The notes below the pieces were generated by a model that had not been told where the DNA came from, made no database searches, and was given only the letters and a program-made list of their open reading frames with translations. Both the position numbers and the translations under genes were made by a program. From Legionella sp. PATHC032 (lineage in GTDB: Bacteria > Pseudomonadota > Gammaproteobacteria > Legionellales > Legionellaceae), in contig NZ_JAPHOV010000001.1 in assembly GCF_026191185.1 (NCBI RefSeq), forward strand, positions 62,001 to 126,000: DNA of 64,000 nt. The letters run 5' to 3'. This document shows positions 25,259 to 35,215 of this stretch, one piece after another (the stretch's first letter is position 1; each line of letters opens with the position of its first letter).

Positions 25259-27184
25259 ATGCCTCATGCGAGTGATGAAAATCAGGCTTCCAAGCCTACT
25301 GATTTAGTCTTCATTTTAGCAATTGCTGGTCGTATTGACGCGCAAAGTCGAATTCTCGCTCAAAAACTTGATAAAAGTCGCAGTGTATATTATGCCTACG
25401 CTGTTATGGATTCTCTAAGTTCTTCATACAGCATGTTCAAATATTTTTTTGATCTGTTTGCTTCCCCTAATGATAACGATGCAATGCATGAATTCTTAAA
25501 TTCTCCAACCGGCCTTATTACTATTGCAGTTGAGTCAATATTTTTAGTTACCTTTTCATTTTTAGCCTGCCAATTTGAGAATGAAAAGGAAGATTCCTAT
25601 AAAAAATTCATTGCTAGCGCCTGGCCCTATTTTCGTGATGTCATGAAGGGCTTGAAAAATGCTTACAAAGGCTGGAGAAGTGCTGTTGTTGCGTTCAGTT
25701 TAATTGGAGGCGTGGATGCAAAATTTCTTATTCTTCCAATGGGAGTGATTTTAGGGGTAATTGCTGCAGCCAACAGGTTTTGGATACGCAGCATGCTGGA
25801 AGATCGTAAAACAATGATGAGTGCGAATATAGCGCTGCTTATGGAGATAAAAAAATTAATTTCTTTATCTCATGAGGAAAGCTTCTCCTATTTAAGAAGA
25901 ATCAAATATCAGACTATGCAAACTCGTAATTTTGCATTCTGGGCTGTTGCTGCAGGCGGACTTCTTGATGGTTTATATCTCTACGTTGGTGTATTGGGCC
26001 TGGCTGTATTGTCACCACAACTGCTTATGGCAATGGCTCTTATTTGTGCCTTTTATACGGTGGCTTGCGTCATTACACGCATTTATGAGGAATATGATTT
26101 CCAGTTGAGATTATTAGTCACCCAAACCAAATGCCAATTGGCTTTAATTACTAAAGAACTGGAAACTAATTACGCCAAATTACTCTTATTGCAAGATAAA
26201 AAGGATCTAGACAAAGTTGATCAGGAAGAGCTCAATCGACTAAAAAGATTAGTCCATAATTTAATAACCCGGTTTGACGATAGTCGCAAGTTATTATCTC
26301 AACAATCAAACCGCACTTATTTATCTTCTGCTTTATTGGGGATGAAAAATGGATTATACGCTTATGGTGCCTTGGCAAGTGTTTTGTTTTTAGTGGGTTC
26401 TATTTTAGTAATGGCAGGTGTTTCTTTTCCTCCTGCTTTGCTTGTGGCCAGTATTATTTTAGGCCTGGTGTTAGTTTTTAGTTTCACCATTCATTCTTTA
26501 GTGACTAATTATTGGCATCAGAAGAAGCTGGAAACTCAAAAGGAACGTCCATATGAGCGATTGATCGAATGGAAAAATAGTCTTAATGATGAACTGAATA
26601 AGACTGAATTGTTGGAGCCTGAAGAGTTTCATGCATTACTAAATGATGGATTATCTTTAGATCCTTCACCACAATTTTTCTTTCAAGAATGGTTTGAGGT
26701 TTTGCGTTCCTTATTTTCCGGATTCGGTAAGGGGCAAAAATTTGTTGATTTTGCCGGCAATTCATTACAGGAAATGGGTGAAGATGGTCATTATCGTGAT
26801 ACTCCTGTTATGTATGTGTTATCAGTCTTTAGTGCTTTATTGTTTGGGGTGACCCTGGCTTTAAGAGCTTTAGCCAAAGGATTGGGGCGAACCCCCTTAG
26901 CCCAGCAGGCCAAGCTGACGGAGGACGGCAAAGAAACTCCGGTTAATCTTGAGATAACGAAGAAAGTAATACAGAAAACCGAGGAGCCAAGGGAATCAAT
27001 CCAATCTGAAAAGTCCCGGACTGATTCCCCAGCGCGTGCGGATTCTCTATCTTTATTCGGTATATTTGAAACCAAAACTAAAAAAAACCAGCCTAATTCT
27101 CCTTCAATTCCTCATTCCAAAAGCGAGTCAGCATTAAATCAATTAATACCTAGTCAGAGCAGTACAATTCTGGGTTTAGCTTAG
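25259..27184 (+). CDS. multi-pass membrane effector candidate (lpg0086-like)
   Basis: A 641-residue protein. Hydrophobic segments occur at about residues 85-105, 140-180, 215-265, 360-410 and 520-545. A central coiled-coil-like stretch rich in Leu, Lys and Asp lies around residues 290-350. The last 100 residues are hydrophilic and Ser/Pro-rich, which fits a translocation-type tail. I recall lpg0086, which sits in this position, being reported as a Dot/Icm substrate; no function is assigned. A strong promoter precedes it. Its 3' end overlaps the convergent DUF4254 gene by 35 bp. No enzymatic motif is recognised. Confidence 0.7.
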   Translation: MPHASDENQASKPTDLVFILAIAGRIDAQSRILAQKLDKSRSVYYAYAVMDSLSSSYSMFKYFFDLFASPNDNDAMHEFLNSPTGLITIAVESIFLVTFSFLACQFENEKEDSYKKFIASAWPYFRDVMKGLKNAYKGWRSAVVAFSLIGGVDAKFLILPMGVILGVIAAANRFWIRSMLEDRKTMMSANIALLMEIKKLISLSHEESFSYLRRIKYQTMQTRNFAFWAVAAGGLLDGLYLYVGVLGLAVLSPQLLMAMALICAFYTVACVITRIYEEYDFQLRLLVTQTKCQLALITKELETNYAKLLLLQDKKDLDKVDQEELNRLKRLVHNLITRFDDSRKLLSQQSNRTYLSSALLGMKNGLYAYGALASVLFLVGSILVMAGVSFPPALLVASIILGLVLVFSFTIHSLVTNYWHQKKLETQKERPYERLIEWKNSLNDELNKTELLEPEEFHALLNDGLSLDPSPQFFFQEWFEVLRSLFSGFGKGQKFVDFAGNSLQEMGEDGHYRDTPVMYVLSVFSALLFGVTLALRALAKGLGRTPLAQQAKLTEDGKETPVNLEITKKVIQKTEEPRESIQSEKSRTDSPARADSLSLFGIFETKTKKNQPNSPSIPHSKSESALNQLIPSQSSTILGLA

Positions 27185-27740
27185 GATCGTTATACATCTT
27201 AAATTGATGGTAGACTCTGAACGTGCGCGTTTTAGCCCGTACCTCATCAAGTAATTCATCAAGACACAAAGCCAATTGACTTAACTGCTGTTGTATGATT
27301 TCCAGTTTTTGTGCGCAGGCTATTCTATGTTCTTCGCTCACATCCTGGCGTTTTGTTTGCAAGTCCATATGATAGGATTTCAGTGATAAAATAGATAATC
27401 TGTCAATAATCATCCCAGGCGACTCGGAATTGACAGGGCAATTGGTATGGCTTTCGGGTTGTAATTTTTTATAAAGCCATTCATCCATTGCTTCCATGCG
27501 GTTATTTCTTTGCTGATTGTAGGCATCTATTTCTCTTTTGGCTTGGTAAACAAATTCGAAGCCCATATCATCTCGACGCGCCTTGTCTTCTGCATGCCAT
27601 AATTGGAAATTAAAAGCATGATTTTCTTCTACGAGTTGAAGAAATTGTTTGTGTTGATACGCTATGCCATTGGCTTTCCAATGTATGATGCTCATTTTAT
27701 GAAGTTTGATGATGGTTGATGGATCAAAATTTTCTTGCAT
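27150..27740 (-). CDS. DUF4254-family protein
   Basis: A 196-residue helical protein of the DUF4254 family. It is characterised by NHAFNFQLWHAEDKARRDD near the N-terminus, KREIDAYNQQRNNRMEAMD, and the segment MIIDRLSILSLKSYHM in the second half. The family's function is unknown; members often sit near glycosyl- or lipid-transfer genes elsewhere. Here it is a single gene convergent with the membrane effector candidate, with a 35-bp overlap of coding ends. The region 27741-27966 upstream has no gene. Confidence 0.75.
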   Translation of the reverse strand: MQENFDPSTIIKLHKMSIIHWKANGIAYQHKQFLQLVEENHAFNFQLWHAEDKARRDDMGFEFVYQAKREIDAYNQQRNNRMEAMDEWLYKKLQPESHTNCPVNSESPGMIIDRLSILSLKSYHMDLQTKRQDVSEEHRIACAQKLEIIQQQLSQLALCLDELLDEVRAKTRTFRVYHQFKMYNDPKLNPELYCSD

Positions 27741-27966
27741 ATCATATCCTGCGGATTAATTTGGAATGTACCTTAAGGTGAGTTTCGTTTTAGAAAATAA
27801 GCTTATTTTCATAATTTGAACTCGACTTTTTGAACGATATCTCATATAAAAAATCGACATTTATATGAGAAATTTTTTCAATTACCATTAGTTTAACCCG
27901 AATCCAGGAGTTGGATCCAGTTTCAGTCATTTTTGAAATGGCTGTTCAATTATCCAGGATAAAACC

Positions 27967-28701
27967 CTAATTACTAAAATAGGTATTATAGATTTCCAAA
28001 TAAGTCCCGTCTTTTTCTATTTGCAATAAAGCCTGATTGATTTTCATAATGAGAGGTGCTTTATTTTTGAGGGCTAATATTCCATAGCCATTACCTATAG
28101 GAATTGGATCTCCTACTAATTTTAACTCGGTCAAGGAGTTGCTCATCGCATATTTGGCTGCATTCGAATTAAGTACTACTCCCTCGATTTGCTTATTTGA
28201 CAATGCAATAGCCATATCAGGGAGTTTGGAAAATTGTACCAGGTCAAAATAATCCTGAAAATGTTCTGCAAGGAGGCTACCATACAAGGTGTATTTTAAA
28301 GTGCCGACTTTTTTACCTTTCAGATCTGCTAAACTATTGATGTCATTGTTAGCTTTCAGGGTTATCACCTGTGCATTGCTCGGTAAGTAGGGAAGACTGA
28401 ATATATAATTGGTGTCAACGGTGGGTACGATTGGAGTAGGTGCCAGCATAATATCAAGCTTCCCTTGGTTAAGATTGGTATATAGCTGTTGAATATTCAT
28501 GCCCTTGTATTGGCATTCCATTTCAATGATCTTGCAAATGGAATTCATCAAATCGATGTTGAATCCAAAATAGATCTCTCCTCCTCCTCCTCCAGATCTT
28601 GATACAAATGGGGGCGCAAACTCCGGAACACCAATAAGAAGTGGTTTTCCAAAGGCGTAAAAATTTAAAAAGATCAAAAGAATGAACATGAATCGTTTCA
28701 T
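27967..28701 (-). CDS. periplasmic amino-acid-binding protein (SBP_bac_3 type), orphan
   Basis: A 244-residue extracytoplasmic solute receptor. A signal peptide (FMFILLIFLNFYAFG) is followed by the typical lobe I sequence GFNIDLMNSICKIIEM and NQGKLDIMLAPTP, then a hinge and lobe II. The family binds polar amino acids or similar ligands for ABC uptake. No permease or ATPase gene is adjacent, so it may use a remote transporter or act as a sensor. The insert with five consecutive glycines (SRSGGGGGEIYFGFN) just before the ligand lobe is unusual. Confidence 0.85.
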   Translation of the reverse strand: MKRFMFILLIFLNFYAFGKPLLIGVPEFAPPFVSRSGGGGGEIYFGFNIDLMNSICKIIEMECQYKGMNIQQLYTNLNQGKLDIMLAPTPIVPTVDTNYIFSLPYLPSNAQVITLKANNDINSLADLKGKKVGTLKYTLYGSLLAEHFQDYFDLVQFSKLPDMAIALSNKQIEGVVLNSNAAKYAMSNSLTELKLVGDPIPIGNGYGILALKNKAPLIMKINQALLQIEKDGTYLEIYNTYFSN

Positions 28702-28789
28702 GTTTTAAGTCCATTTAGGATGTACTTAAAATTTAGGAGTAGCAATCGATTTTGTCAAATTAAAATCAATATGTATTTTAATTGATATT

Positions 28790-29236
28790 TTATTTGTTTT
28801 TTGTAAGCCAACGATCCAGGGCATTGGCAAAATTTGTTTTTTCTTTCGCACTTAACGCAGAGGGGCCTCCTGTGCGCTCTCCGGCTGAACGCAATTGTTC
28901 ATTAATATCTCTAAGAGTGAGGCGCTGTTTGATATTATTGGCTGTAAATAATTCTCCTCTTGGACTCATTGCTAACCCTTCCTTAACTATTACTTCTGCA
29001 GCCAAAGGGATATCTGCTGTGATCACCAAATCTTTAGCTTTCATATGGCTCGTAATATAATGATCTGCGCGGTCATAGCCTTTTTCTACAAGAACAGAAC
29101 GAATAAACGGTGAGTTTGGATAAACAAGGTAGCAATTAGCTACCAGGATAAGGTTGGTATTGGTTCGTATGGCAGCACGAAAGAGGACATCTTTTATCAT
29201 TTTCGGGCAAGCGTCGGCATCAACCCAGATCGTCAT
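28790..29236 (-). CDS. YaiI/YqxD (UPF0178) family protein
   Basis: A 148-residue NYN/PIN-like protein of the UPF0178 family. The core begins [22 protein letters not shown], with paired acidic residues expected to bind metal, and includes [24 protein letters not shown] nuclease fold is suspected but its substrate is unknown. I set the start at ATG 29236, behind an AGGA site, instead of the upstream TTG. Length and motif order match the family. Confidence 0.88.
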   Translation of the reverse strand: MTIWVDADACPKMIKDVLFRAAIRTNTNLILVANCYLVYPNSPFIRSVLVEKGYDRADHYITSHMKAKDLVITADIPLAAEVIVKEGLAMSPRGELFTANNIKQRLTLRDINEQLRSAGERTGGPSALSAKEKTNFANALDRWLTKNK

Positions 29237-29346
29237 TTGGTATCCTAAAGTTTTCAAATCAATAGTTTAAGGGTATAGTAAAACCATTATCCTTTTAAAT
29301 CCCTATTGGAGAAAGGATTATTTTAGGATGTTAGGGAAGTGTCGTA

Positions 29347-32300
29347 ATGAAGCGGTTAATAAATACAATAAAAGGACAAATTCAACAGATTCCCATTCCC
29401 AACTTGAAACATTTGTTGTTAAGTCACTTTAAAGAAGATGCTCACGATTTAGCAGAACTCTTTTGTCAACAAATCCCGACTCAGAAAAACCAATTGCCGT
29501 TTACTAACTCTGTTCCATTTGGTTTGCCTGCTTCGTTATCTGTACTCGCAATCGTTTTGACTTATGTCCCTAACTTGCTCCACCGAGAGTTATCAGAGCA
29601 GTTGCCTACAGTATTAGATTCAATAAGAGAGACTGAAACCATCGTTGATAATCAATTAGCAGAGAGATGCACGGAGCAATTGAATAATTATAGTGATGCA
29701 AAACCGATCATTATCGCGTTGAAAGAAAGAGGAGCCAAGGATTTAATTCAGATCTTGGAGCAAGCCGATGAGCGTAGTTTGTTGGCCTTTTCTTATCTGG
29801 CTAAAGACACCGATTTAAATGTTTTAATTGAAACCTTTTTAGTTAAAAACAATCAGGATTTGGATTTAGTTAACAGAAACCATTTGGTTCAATTTTTGCG
29901 TCAACCTGATTTGGCAGGATGGTTAACCCGTTTTCTTGATTCATTAATCGGTGAATCGGTCAATGCGCTCTCAATTCGATTGTTGTTGACTTTGACCGCA
30001 CCTGTGAAAGCGATTGACAGATTAAAGGGAGCTAGAGCCAGCCTTGCTCAGTATCCTTTTTCAATAGATTTGCAAGCCATGCAGGCTGTGTTTAATTTTT
30101 ATCAGTATGAATTAAAAAGAGATTTATTTTCTCCTGAAAGTCATTTAGTCGTGCAGCTCTTGTATGATTTATTAAAAAATTCCGAATTAGACAAACAACA
30201 AGAGTTTTTTCAGGGGTTAAGTCAGGAAACTGTGCTTTTGATCGTTGAGTATTGTATAGCGGAATATAACAAAACGACTGGAGAAGAGAAACAGAACTGT
30301 AAAAACTTGCTTACCAAACTATGTTCTGCGTTTTCTGGTTCAAGCCAGGATTTTTTGGGGAAAATAAGGGCGAGAATTAATCAGCTTGATCCTTATCTCT
30401 TTGAGACCCCTCAGTTATATCAACTGGCATCCGATTTAATAACTCAATTATGTAATTCAGGAACGGAGCTGTTATCCAGTTCGCCAATCGGTTTATTGTT
30501 ATCCAAGCCACAATTTGTTGGAGTTTGTACGCCTAAGGTTTTAAAACAATTAATTGAAAGGTATGGCTTGTATACCTTAACGTTGAATCAGATGGACTAC
30601 AGGAAAGACCTGTGTTTTAAAGAACATGCTCCGTACTTTGATGAAATCAATGAGCATATGGCTCAGATTGAGCGTAATCTTCTTATTCATCCAGAAGCTC
30701 GGTCTTTTTGGCTGGATAAAAAATACAGCTTATTGCAGTTTAGAGTTGAGACCAGTAAAAGTGCTTTGCTTCATCAAATGGAGTGTTTACTGGAGGCGAA
30801 CAAGGTAGGAGATGAGGTAAATAATAAGGGATTAGATGTGTTATGTCATTATTACATCTTGAATTATCCTAATTTACGTTCGGATTTATTCCTTAAAGTG
30901 ATAAATCATATTTATTCTCGGTTTTTTAGTAAGGGTAATAACAAAACCGAAGCTCGGATCGAGTTACTTCACTGGTTAAAACAAGATTTTCTTCTAATTG
31001 ATAAGTTGCCCAAAGAGTTAGACAGAAAAAAAGAAATTTTTTTATATAACTCTGCCGGGAAGAAGATTGGATTTCTAAATGAATCTAATGTTGCAATGAC
31101 TTTTGTTAATGAGGAAATCGTATTATTAGCTCGAACGGGCGCTATGGATATCAATGAGCCCTTATATGATCAAGAGGGTTTGATTCTAGGGTATTTAACT
31201 GAAGGGAGTTGCTTAAGAAGAGAAAGTTCAATTCACAAAAATGCTGCCGCCTTGGTTTTAGGTGGTTTGCCCAAAAGTGATTTGGAAAACTCCTCTTTTG
31301 GATTGGAAGCGCTGTTACACAATGTATTATTTGAGAACTCGATAGGGGTTTTATATCAATGCGAATCCATTTGTTCTGATGCCAATAAGCGCATATGGTT
31401 GAATAATAAATTATTAAAAGAAATCCAAGAGGCTCCAGGAGAAATCCCCACATCTGTTTTGTATCCATTACTTGATCATTTTGAGGATGAAACAGTATTT
31501 GAATTATTAGGAACCATAAGGAACAAAACCAATGCGCTTGAGCTTTTTCATTATATTTTAAATCGAGACTCCAGGCGTTCTATTTTATTGAATGGTTTGT
31601 ATGAGTCTGATTTTCAAAGATTTTTGGAGCATCAAGGCGCTGATATTTGTTTAGCTGATTATTTGGTTAATTATTATGATAAACCCTGGTTTTCAGAAGT
31701 CTTACTACGATTTGCTTACCATGGTAAAAAATATAAAAAGCCAGATCTGCTCAGTAGAGCCTTGACTTTCATTACTAAGGAAGTTTCTCAAGATAAGGAG
31801 CAAGAGACGATCTGTGATGCTGTACTGGATCATTTAATAAATTCTGAAGCATGTGCCGTATTAGTGTTAAGGGAGTTTCTAAGTGATAGAACTCATAACT
31901 CCATTCAGAAGGTCAATAATCCGGAAATTGGCAAAGTCAGCCAATTTTTTAATAGGCGGCATATAGTCTCCCTAATCGCACAGTTAAATAAGACTTCTTA
32001 CTGGGAGCAAAATGCCCAGTATAAATTGGCATTACATATTTTGGCCAATCAACATGGACGCCTTTTTTCTGAAACTGATTTTGATCCTGGTTCTACTCAG
32101 GCCTGGCAAGGTAATGAATTAAAAGAATTGGCTTGTTTTACAAGCAGGCATTTATGCAAGAAACGTCCTTTCGATAATAAACATGATATTGGGTATCGTG
32201 TTTTAGGGGAGCTTCTTTTTAGATGCGCCAATTCAGGGATAGCGTCATTATTTTATAAGCAAAAAACGCTGAATCGCGCAATAACCCGATTGTCAATCAC

Positions 32301-33321
32301 AGAACCCTTTTTAGTCAGGATGGTGGATAAATTATGGATGCCTAAAGGAATCAGAGAACTTTATGGAAAGTCTTTGTTTTTTAAGGGTTCCTGGTTTGAT
32401 GATCCAGCTTTCTTGCAAAAGGAATTAAAAGATCATCCTCCTCTTCTGGACTGGGGTCATTTCATTAAGCAAACCTGGAATAAAAGGGATAAACAGAAGA
32501 AGTCACCCATAATATGTACTTATTTGCTAAGTTATACGGGTAAGAAAAACGTATTGTCGCGGTTATTACAGGATTATTTTAATTCTTTTCAAGGAATGCC
32601 AGATTACATCAGGCCAGTCAGTCAATTATTGAGACTTTTCCCTCAACGCGATGTGTCCGCAGTGATATACGATGTGTTGGAAGCTGAAATGATAAAAAAA
32701 CCTCAATTATTAGACAGGCAAATTTTAAATGACATGGCATTTTATTATGGAAAACAGTTGACTGGGAAGGATACATGCCATCCTGTGGCAGGTATTAATT
32801 TATTAATGTATTGGGGTCAGAATAAACACTATTCTTTAGTAAGACGAGGATGTGAACTATTAGTCAGGGATTGTGAGGATAAAGGGGTAAAGAAACGACT
32901 GCTTAGCGCTGCCAAAGAAGCAGAAGTAGAACAGGATTTGAGTTCCAGTGTACAAGCATTTTATTTTGGGCTGATTAAATTTTTTAAAAGATTATGGCAT
33001 TATGGTTTTAATACGGAAAACAACTCTTCGAAAATGATAAAGTTTTGTGATGATCCCACTCCTGGCCCTACTCGTAAACAAGCAGGAGCCTTCGTCAATG
33101 CACCGGCTGCAGAAAGCAGAACCAATTCACAGTCTTTAACTTTTGCTGAAAAGCGCAAGCAGTTAATCAATCTTTTAGCTACTATTAACCGTAGCCCGGC
33201 ACACTTCTCACGAGTGGCAAATTATTTAGACCGTGCTCAAACATTCTTTGGAGAACAATCCAAACAGTTAGCACATTATGACAAACATGCTACATCAAGT
33301 GCAGTTGACTGTTCTAATTGA
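29347..33321 (+). CDS. lem1: Dot/Icm effector Lem1 (lpg0090-like)
   Basis: A 1324-residue cytosolic-type protein without a signal peptide or membrane helices, in the position of lpg0090/Lem1, an effector first predicted by machine learning. It is dominated by leucine-rich amphipathic helices and resembles alpha-solenoid or HEAT-like proteins in texture, but I cannot identify a canonical repeat or enzyme motif. The C-terminal 80 residues (from about PTPGPTRKQAGAFV) are polar and less structured, suitable for a secretion signal. GGGAAG precedes the ATG at a loose spacing. It is monocistronic. Its host target is unknown from sequence. Confidence 0.75.
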   Translation: MKRLINTIKGQIQQIPIPNLKHLLLSHFKEDAHDLAELFCQQIPTQKNQLPFTNSVPFGLPASLSVLAIVLTYVPNLLHRELSEQLPTVLDSIRETETIVDNQLAERCTEQLNNYSDAKPIIIALKERGAKDLIQILEQADERSLLAFSYLAKDTDLNVLIETFLVKNNQDLDLVNRNHLVQFLRQPDLAGWLTRFLDSLIGESVNALSIRLLLTLTAPVKAIDRLKGARASLAQYPFSIDLQAMQAVFNFYQYELKRDLFSPESHLVVQLLYDLLKNSELDKQQEFFQGLSQETVLLIVEYCIAEYNKTTGEEKQNCKNLLTKLCSAFSGSSQDFLGKIRARINQLDPYLFETPQLYQLASDLITQLCNSGTELLSSSPIGLLLSKPQFVGVCTPKVLKQLIERYGLYTLTLNQMDYRKDLCFKEHAPYFDEINEHMAQIERNLLIHPEARSFWLDKKYSLLQFRVETSKSALLHQMECLLEANKVGDEVNNKGLDVLCHYYILNYPNLRSDLFLKVINHIYSRFFSKGNNKTEARIELLHWLKQDFLLIDKLPKELDRKKEIFLYNSAGKKIGFLNESNVAMTFVNEEIVLLARTGAMDINEPLYDQEGLILGYLTEGSCLRRESSIHKNAAALVLGGLPKSDLENSSFGLEALLHNVLFENSIGVLYQCESICSDANKRIWLNNKLLKEIQEAPGEIPTSVLYPLLDHFEDETVFELLGTIRNKTNALELFHYILNRDSRRSILLNGLYESDFQRFLEHQGADICLADYLVNYYDKPWFSEVLLRFAYHGKKYKKPDLLSRALTFITKEVSQDKEQETICDAVLDHLINSEACAVLVLREFLSDRTHNSIQKVNNPEIGKVSQFFNRRHIVSLIAQLNKTSYWEQNAQYKLALHILANQHGRLFSETDFDPGSTQAWQGNELKELACFTSRHLCKKRPFDNKHDIGYRVLGELLFRCANSGIASLFYKQKTLNRAITRLSITEPFLVRMVDKLWMPKGIRELYGKSLFFKGSWFDDPAFLQKELKDHPPLLDWGHFIKQTWNKRDKQKKSPIICTYLLSYTGKKNVLSRLLQDYFNSFQGMPDYIRPVSQLLRLFPQRDVSAVIYDVLEAEMIKKPQLLDRQILNDMAFYYGKQLTGKDTCHPVAGINLLMYWGQNKHYSLVRRGCELLVRDCEDKGVKKRLLSAAKEAEVEQDLSSSVQAFYFGLIKFFKRLWHYGFNTENNSSKMIKFCDDPTPGPTRKQAGAFVNAPAAESRTNSQSLTFAEKRKQLINLLATINRSPAHFSRVANYLDRAQTFFGEQSKQLAHYDKHATSSAVDCSN

Positions 33322-33461
33322 TTTTAGTACAGCACTCTAAAATTCTTGCCTTTATTTTTGTAGGGCATATATTCTTGGCCCAGCATTAATGCATGGCTCT
33401 ATACAAATGAATTTATAGATAACTACTCAAAAAAATAATTCTACTGATAAACACTTTCTAA

Positions 33462-33493
33462 AATTGTTTGACATGTTAGAATATCAAACAATT
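33462..33493. promoter_or_regulatory. operator-like inverted repeat upstream of the beta-propeller gene
   Basis: AATTGTTTGA (33462-33471) and its perfect complement TCAAACAATT (33484-33493) flank a 12-bp centre. It lies about 135 bp before the next gene and could be a repressor site or a hairpin. A TTGACA hexamer begins within the left arm (33468), with no good -10 at the right distance. The rest of 33322-33627 is AT-rich without a gene. Confidence 0.4.
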
Positions 33494-33627
33494 CAAAATC
33501 TTATAGTTAAATTATTTTTTGTATAAGATTCTGATTTGCAAGGGATTATTTAGTTTTTCCATTTTAATTAAGTAACTAATTCCTTAAATATTGACCTATT
33601 TATTATTTTATTTGCGAAATTTAATAT

Positions 33628-35088
33628 ATGAAACGGACTTTACCAAAAATTTTATTTTTGCTACTTACTCTTACCGGGAATCCTATCTCTGCAGCAGGTT
33701 TATTTTTTAATGTTTTGGTTACTGGCTCCGTATTAACTATTAACACAACCATTCCAAATCACACCTATTCTAATGCCGGTATTTCTGTTAGGACACCAGG
33801 ATATCAACTCACTGGGCTTGGAAGAGATTGTCAGTTAAATACCAATGGTTATTGTTTATTTACCGTAAGCGATAGGCAAACTGCTCAAATATCTATATCA
33901 GGGCCATCAGGAACTGTACAAGTTGTTCTGTGTTTAAATGGGGCTGGAGCTTTGTCTTGTCAGAATTATTATGTTCACATAGATAACTTTCTTTTTACTG
34001 TGGGCACCTATCAAAATGGAGGAATTACTAGTCCGATTTTCTATCGCTCTACTGATTTTGGAGCCACATGGCAAGGTCCTCTCTTTTTAACTGTTCCAGC
34101 TGGGGCAACAAATAATAAAGCGAGTTCTATTTCTTGCTCAAAGTCAGGTCTTGTTTGTTCCACCGTAGGCAATATCTTTATTGGAGGAACTAATCAATCC
34201 TTTGCTTGGTCAACGAGTGATGGTGGAATTAATTGGATACCATCTGTGATCCCCTTATCAACTGCTAATGAAATATTGATTGGTGTTTCGTGTTCAAGTG
34301 ATGGGGTAAAATGTGCAGCTGTTGGACAATCCCTCACTACAGGACGTCCTATCGCTTATTTTTCTAAAAATTCAGGTAGAACATGGCTCGCCTCAATAGT
34401 TCCTGCAGGTGCAACAGGTAGTATGCAAGGAGTTTCGTGCTCAAGCTCATTAAGTACTTGCACTGCTGTGGGTTTGTCATTTGTTCCTCTCTCAGCAGTA
34501 GCTTATTATAGCCTAGATGAGGGGCAAACCTGGTTTACCTCATCAGGCATTGATCCAATGGAACAGGCGGTTTTATTTCGTGTTTCTTGTTCTACTTCAG
34601 GAAAAAACTGTGCCTCTGTTGGTAAAACCCTTGATGACTTGAACTTAATTGCTTACACATCCGAAAACTCAGGGGTAACTTGGACCAAATCAGCACCATT
34701 TCAGTTGCCTACTAATTCGCTCCCTACTGTCGAATTAGTCGGCCTTGGATGTTCTGATTCAGGAACTCAGTGTACTGCAGTTGGATCTGCTTCCAGTGCT
34801 ACAGTTGACTTTGCTCTCAGTTATTCAACGAAAAATGGAGGAAGAACGTGGAGTAGTCCAACACTTGTGCCACCTCCTAATCCACCAGGAACATCGATTG
34901 GATTCAATGGTTTGTTTTGTTATCCTTCTGGCGTCTTGTGTTTTGCAGTTGGTCGTGCAGATTTAGCCAATCCACGCCAGCCAATTGTTTTTGAGACAGC
35001 TAATGGTGGTTCTAATTGGAAAGAGGGTAGCCCTTTAAGTGGAGATGCAGGTAGATACAATTTGTTTAGTGCAAGCGGTAGTCACTAA
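33628..35088 (+). CDS. exported BNR/Asp-box beta-propeller protein with Cys-paired repeats
   Basis: A 486-residue exported protein. After a signal peptide (ILFLLLTLTGNPISAAG), residues about 25-115 form a separate N-terminal domain. Then there are seven Asp-box-like turns, each with S-x-D/N-x-G-x-T/N-W (FYRSTDFGATW, AWSTSDGGINW, AYFSKNSGRTW, AYYSLDEGQTW, AYTSENSGVTW, SYSTKNGGRTW and the last, FETANGGSNW). Between them a second motif recurs six times, of the form V/I-S-C-S-x(4-6)-C-x-x-V-G, giving a cysteine pair per blade. This predicts a six- or seven-bladed, disulfide-stabilised beta-propeller. Sialidase catalytic residues are not evident, so a binding function is more likely. Confidence 0.75.
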   Translation: MKRTLPKILFLLLTLTGNPISAAGLFFNVLVTGSVLTINTTIPNHTYSNAGISVRTPGYQLTGLGRDCQLNTNGYCLFTVSDRQTAQISISGPSGTVQVVLCLNGAGALSCQNYYVHIDNFLFTVGTYQNGGITSPIFYRSTDFGATWQGPLFLTVPAGATNNKASSISCSKSGLVCSTVGNIFIGGTNQSFAWSTSDGGINWIPSVIPLSTANEILIGVSCSSDGVKCAAVGQSLTTGRPIAYFSKNSGRTWLASIVPAGATGSMQGVSCSSSLSTCTAVGLSFVPLSAVAYYSLDEGQTWFTSSGIDPMEQAVLFRVSCSTSGKNCASVGKTLDDLNLIAYTSENSGVTWTKSAPFQLPTNSLPTVELVGLGCSDSGTQCTAVGSASSATVDFALSYSTKNGGRTWSSPTLVPPPNPPGTSIGFNGLFCYPSGVLCFAVGRADLANPRQPIVFETANGGSNWKEGSPLSGDAGRYNLFSASGSH

Positions 35089-35215
35089 TTTTAAACCGCA
35101 CTCTTAATGAGAACATACTTAAAAAGCGAATGCACTTTTGTTCACATATTTTGCAGAAAAGGAATTACTCTATCCGACAGGATTAAAATAGTTGAAGTTA
35201 GAAGCTGGAGGGACG

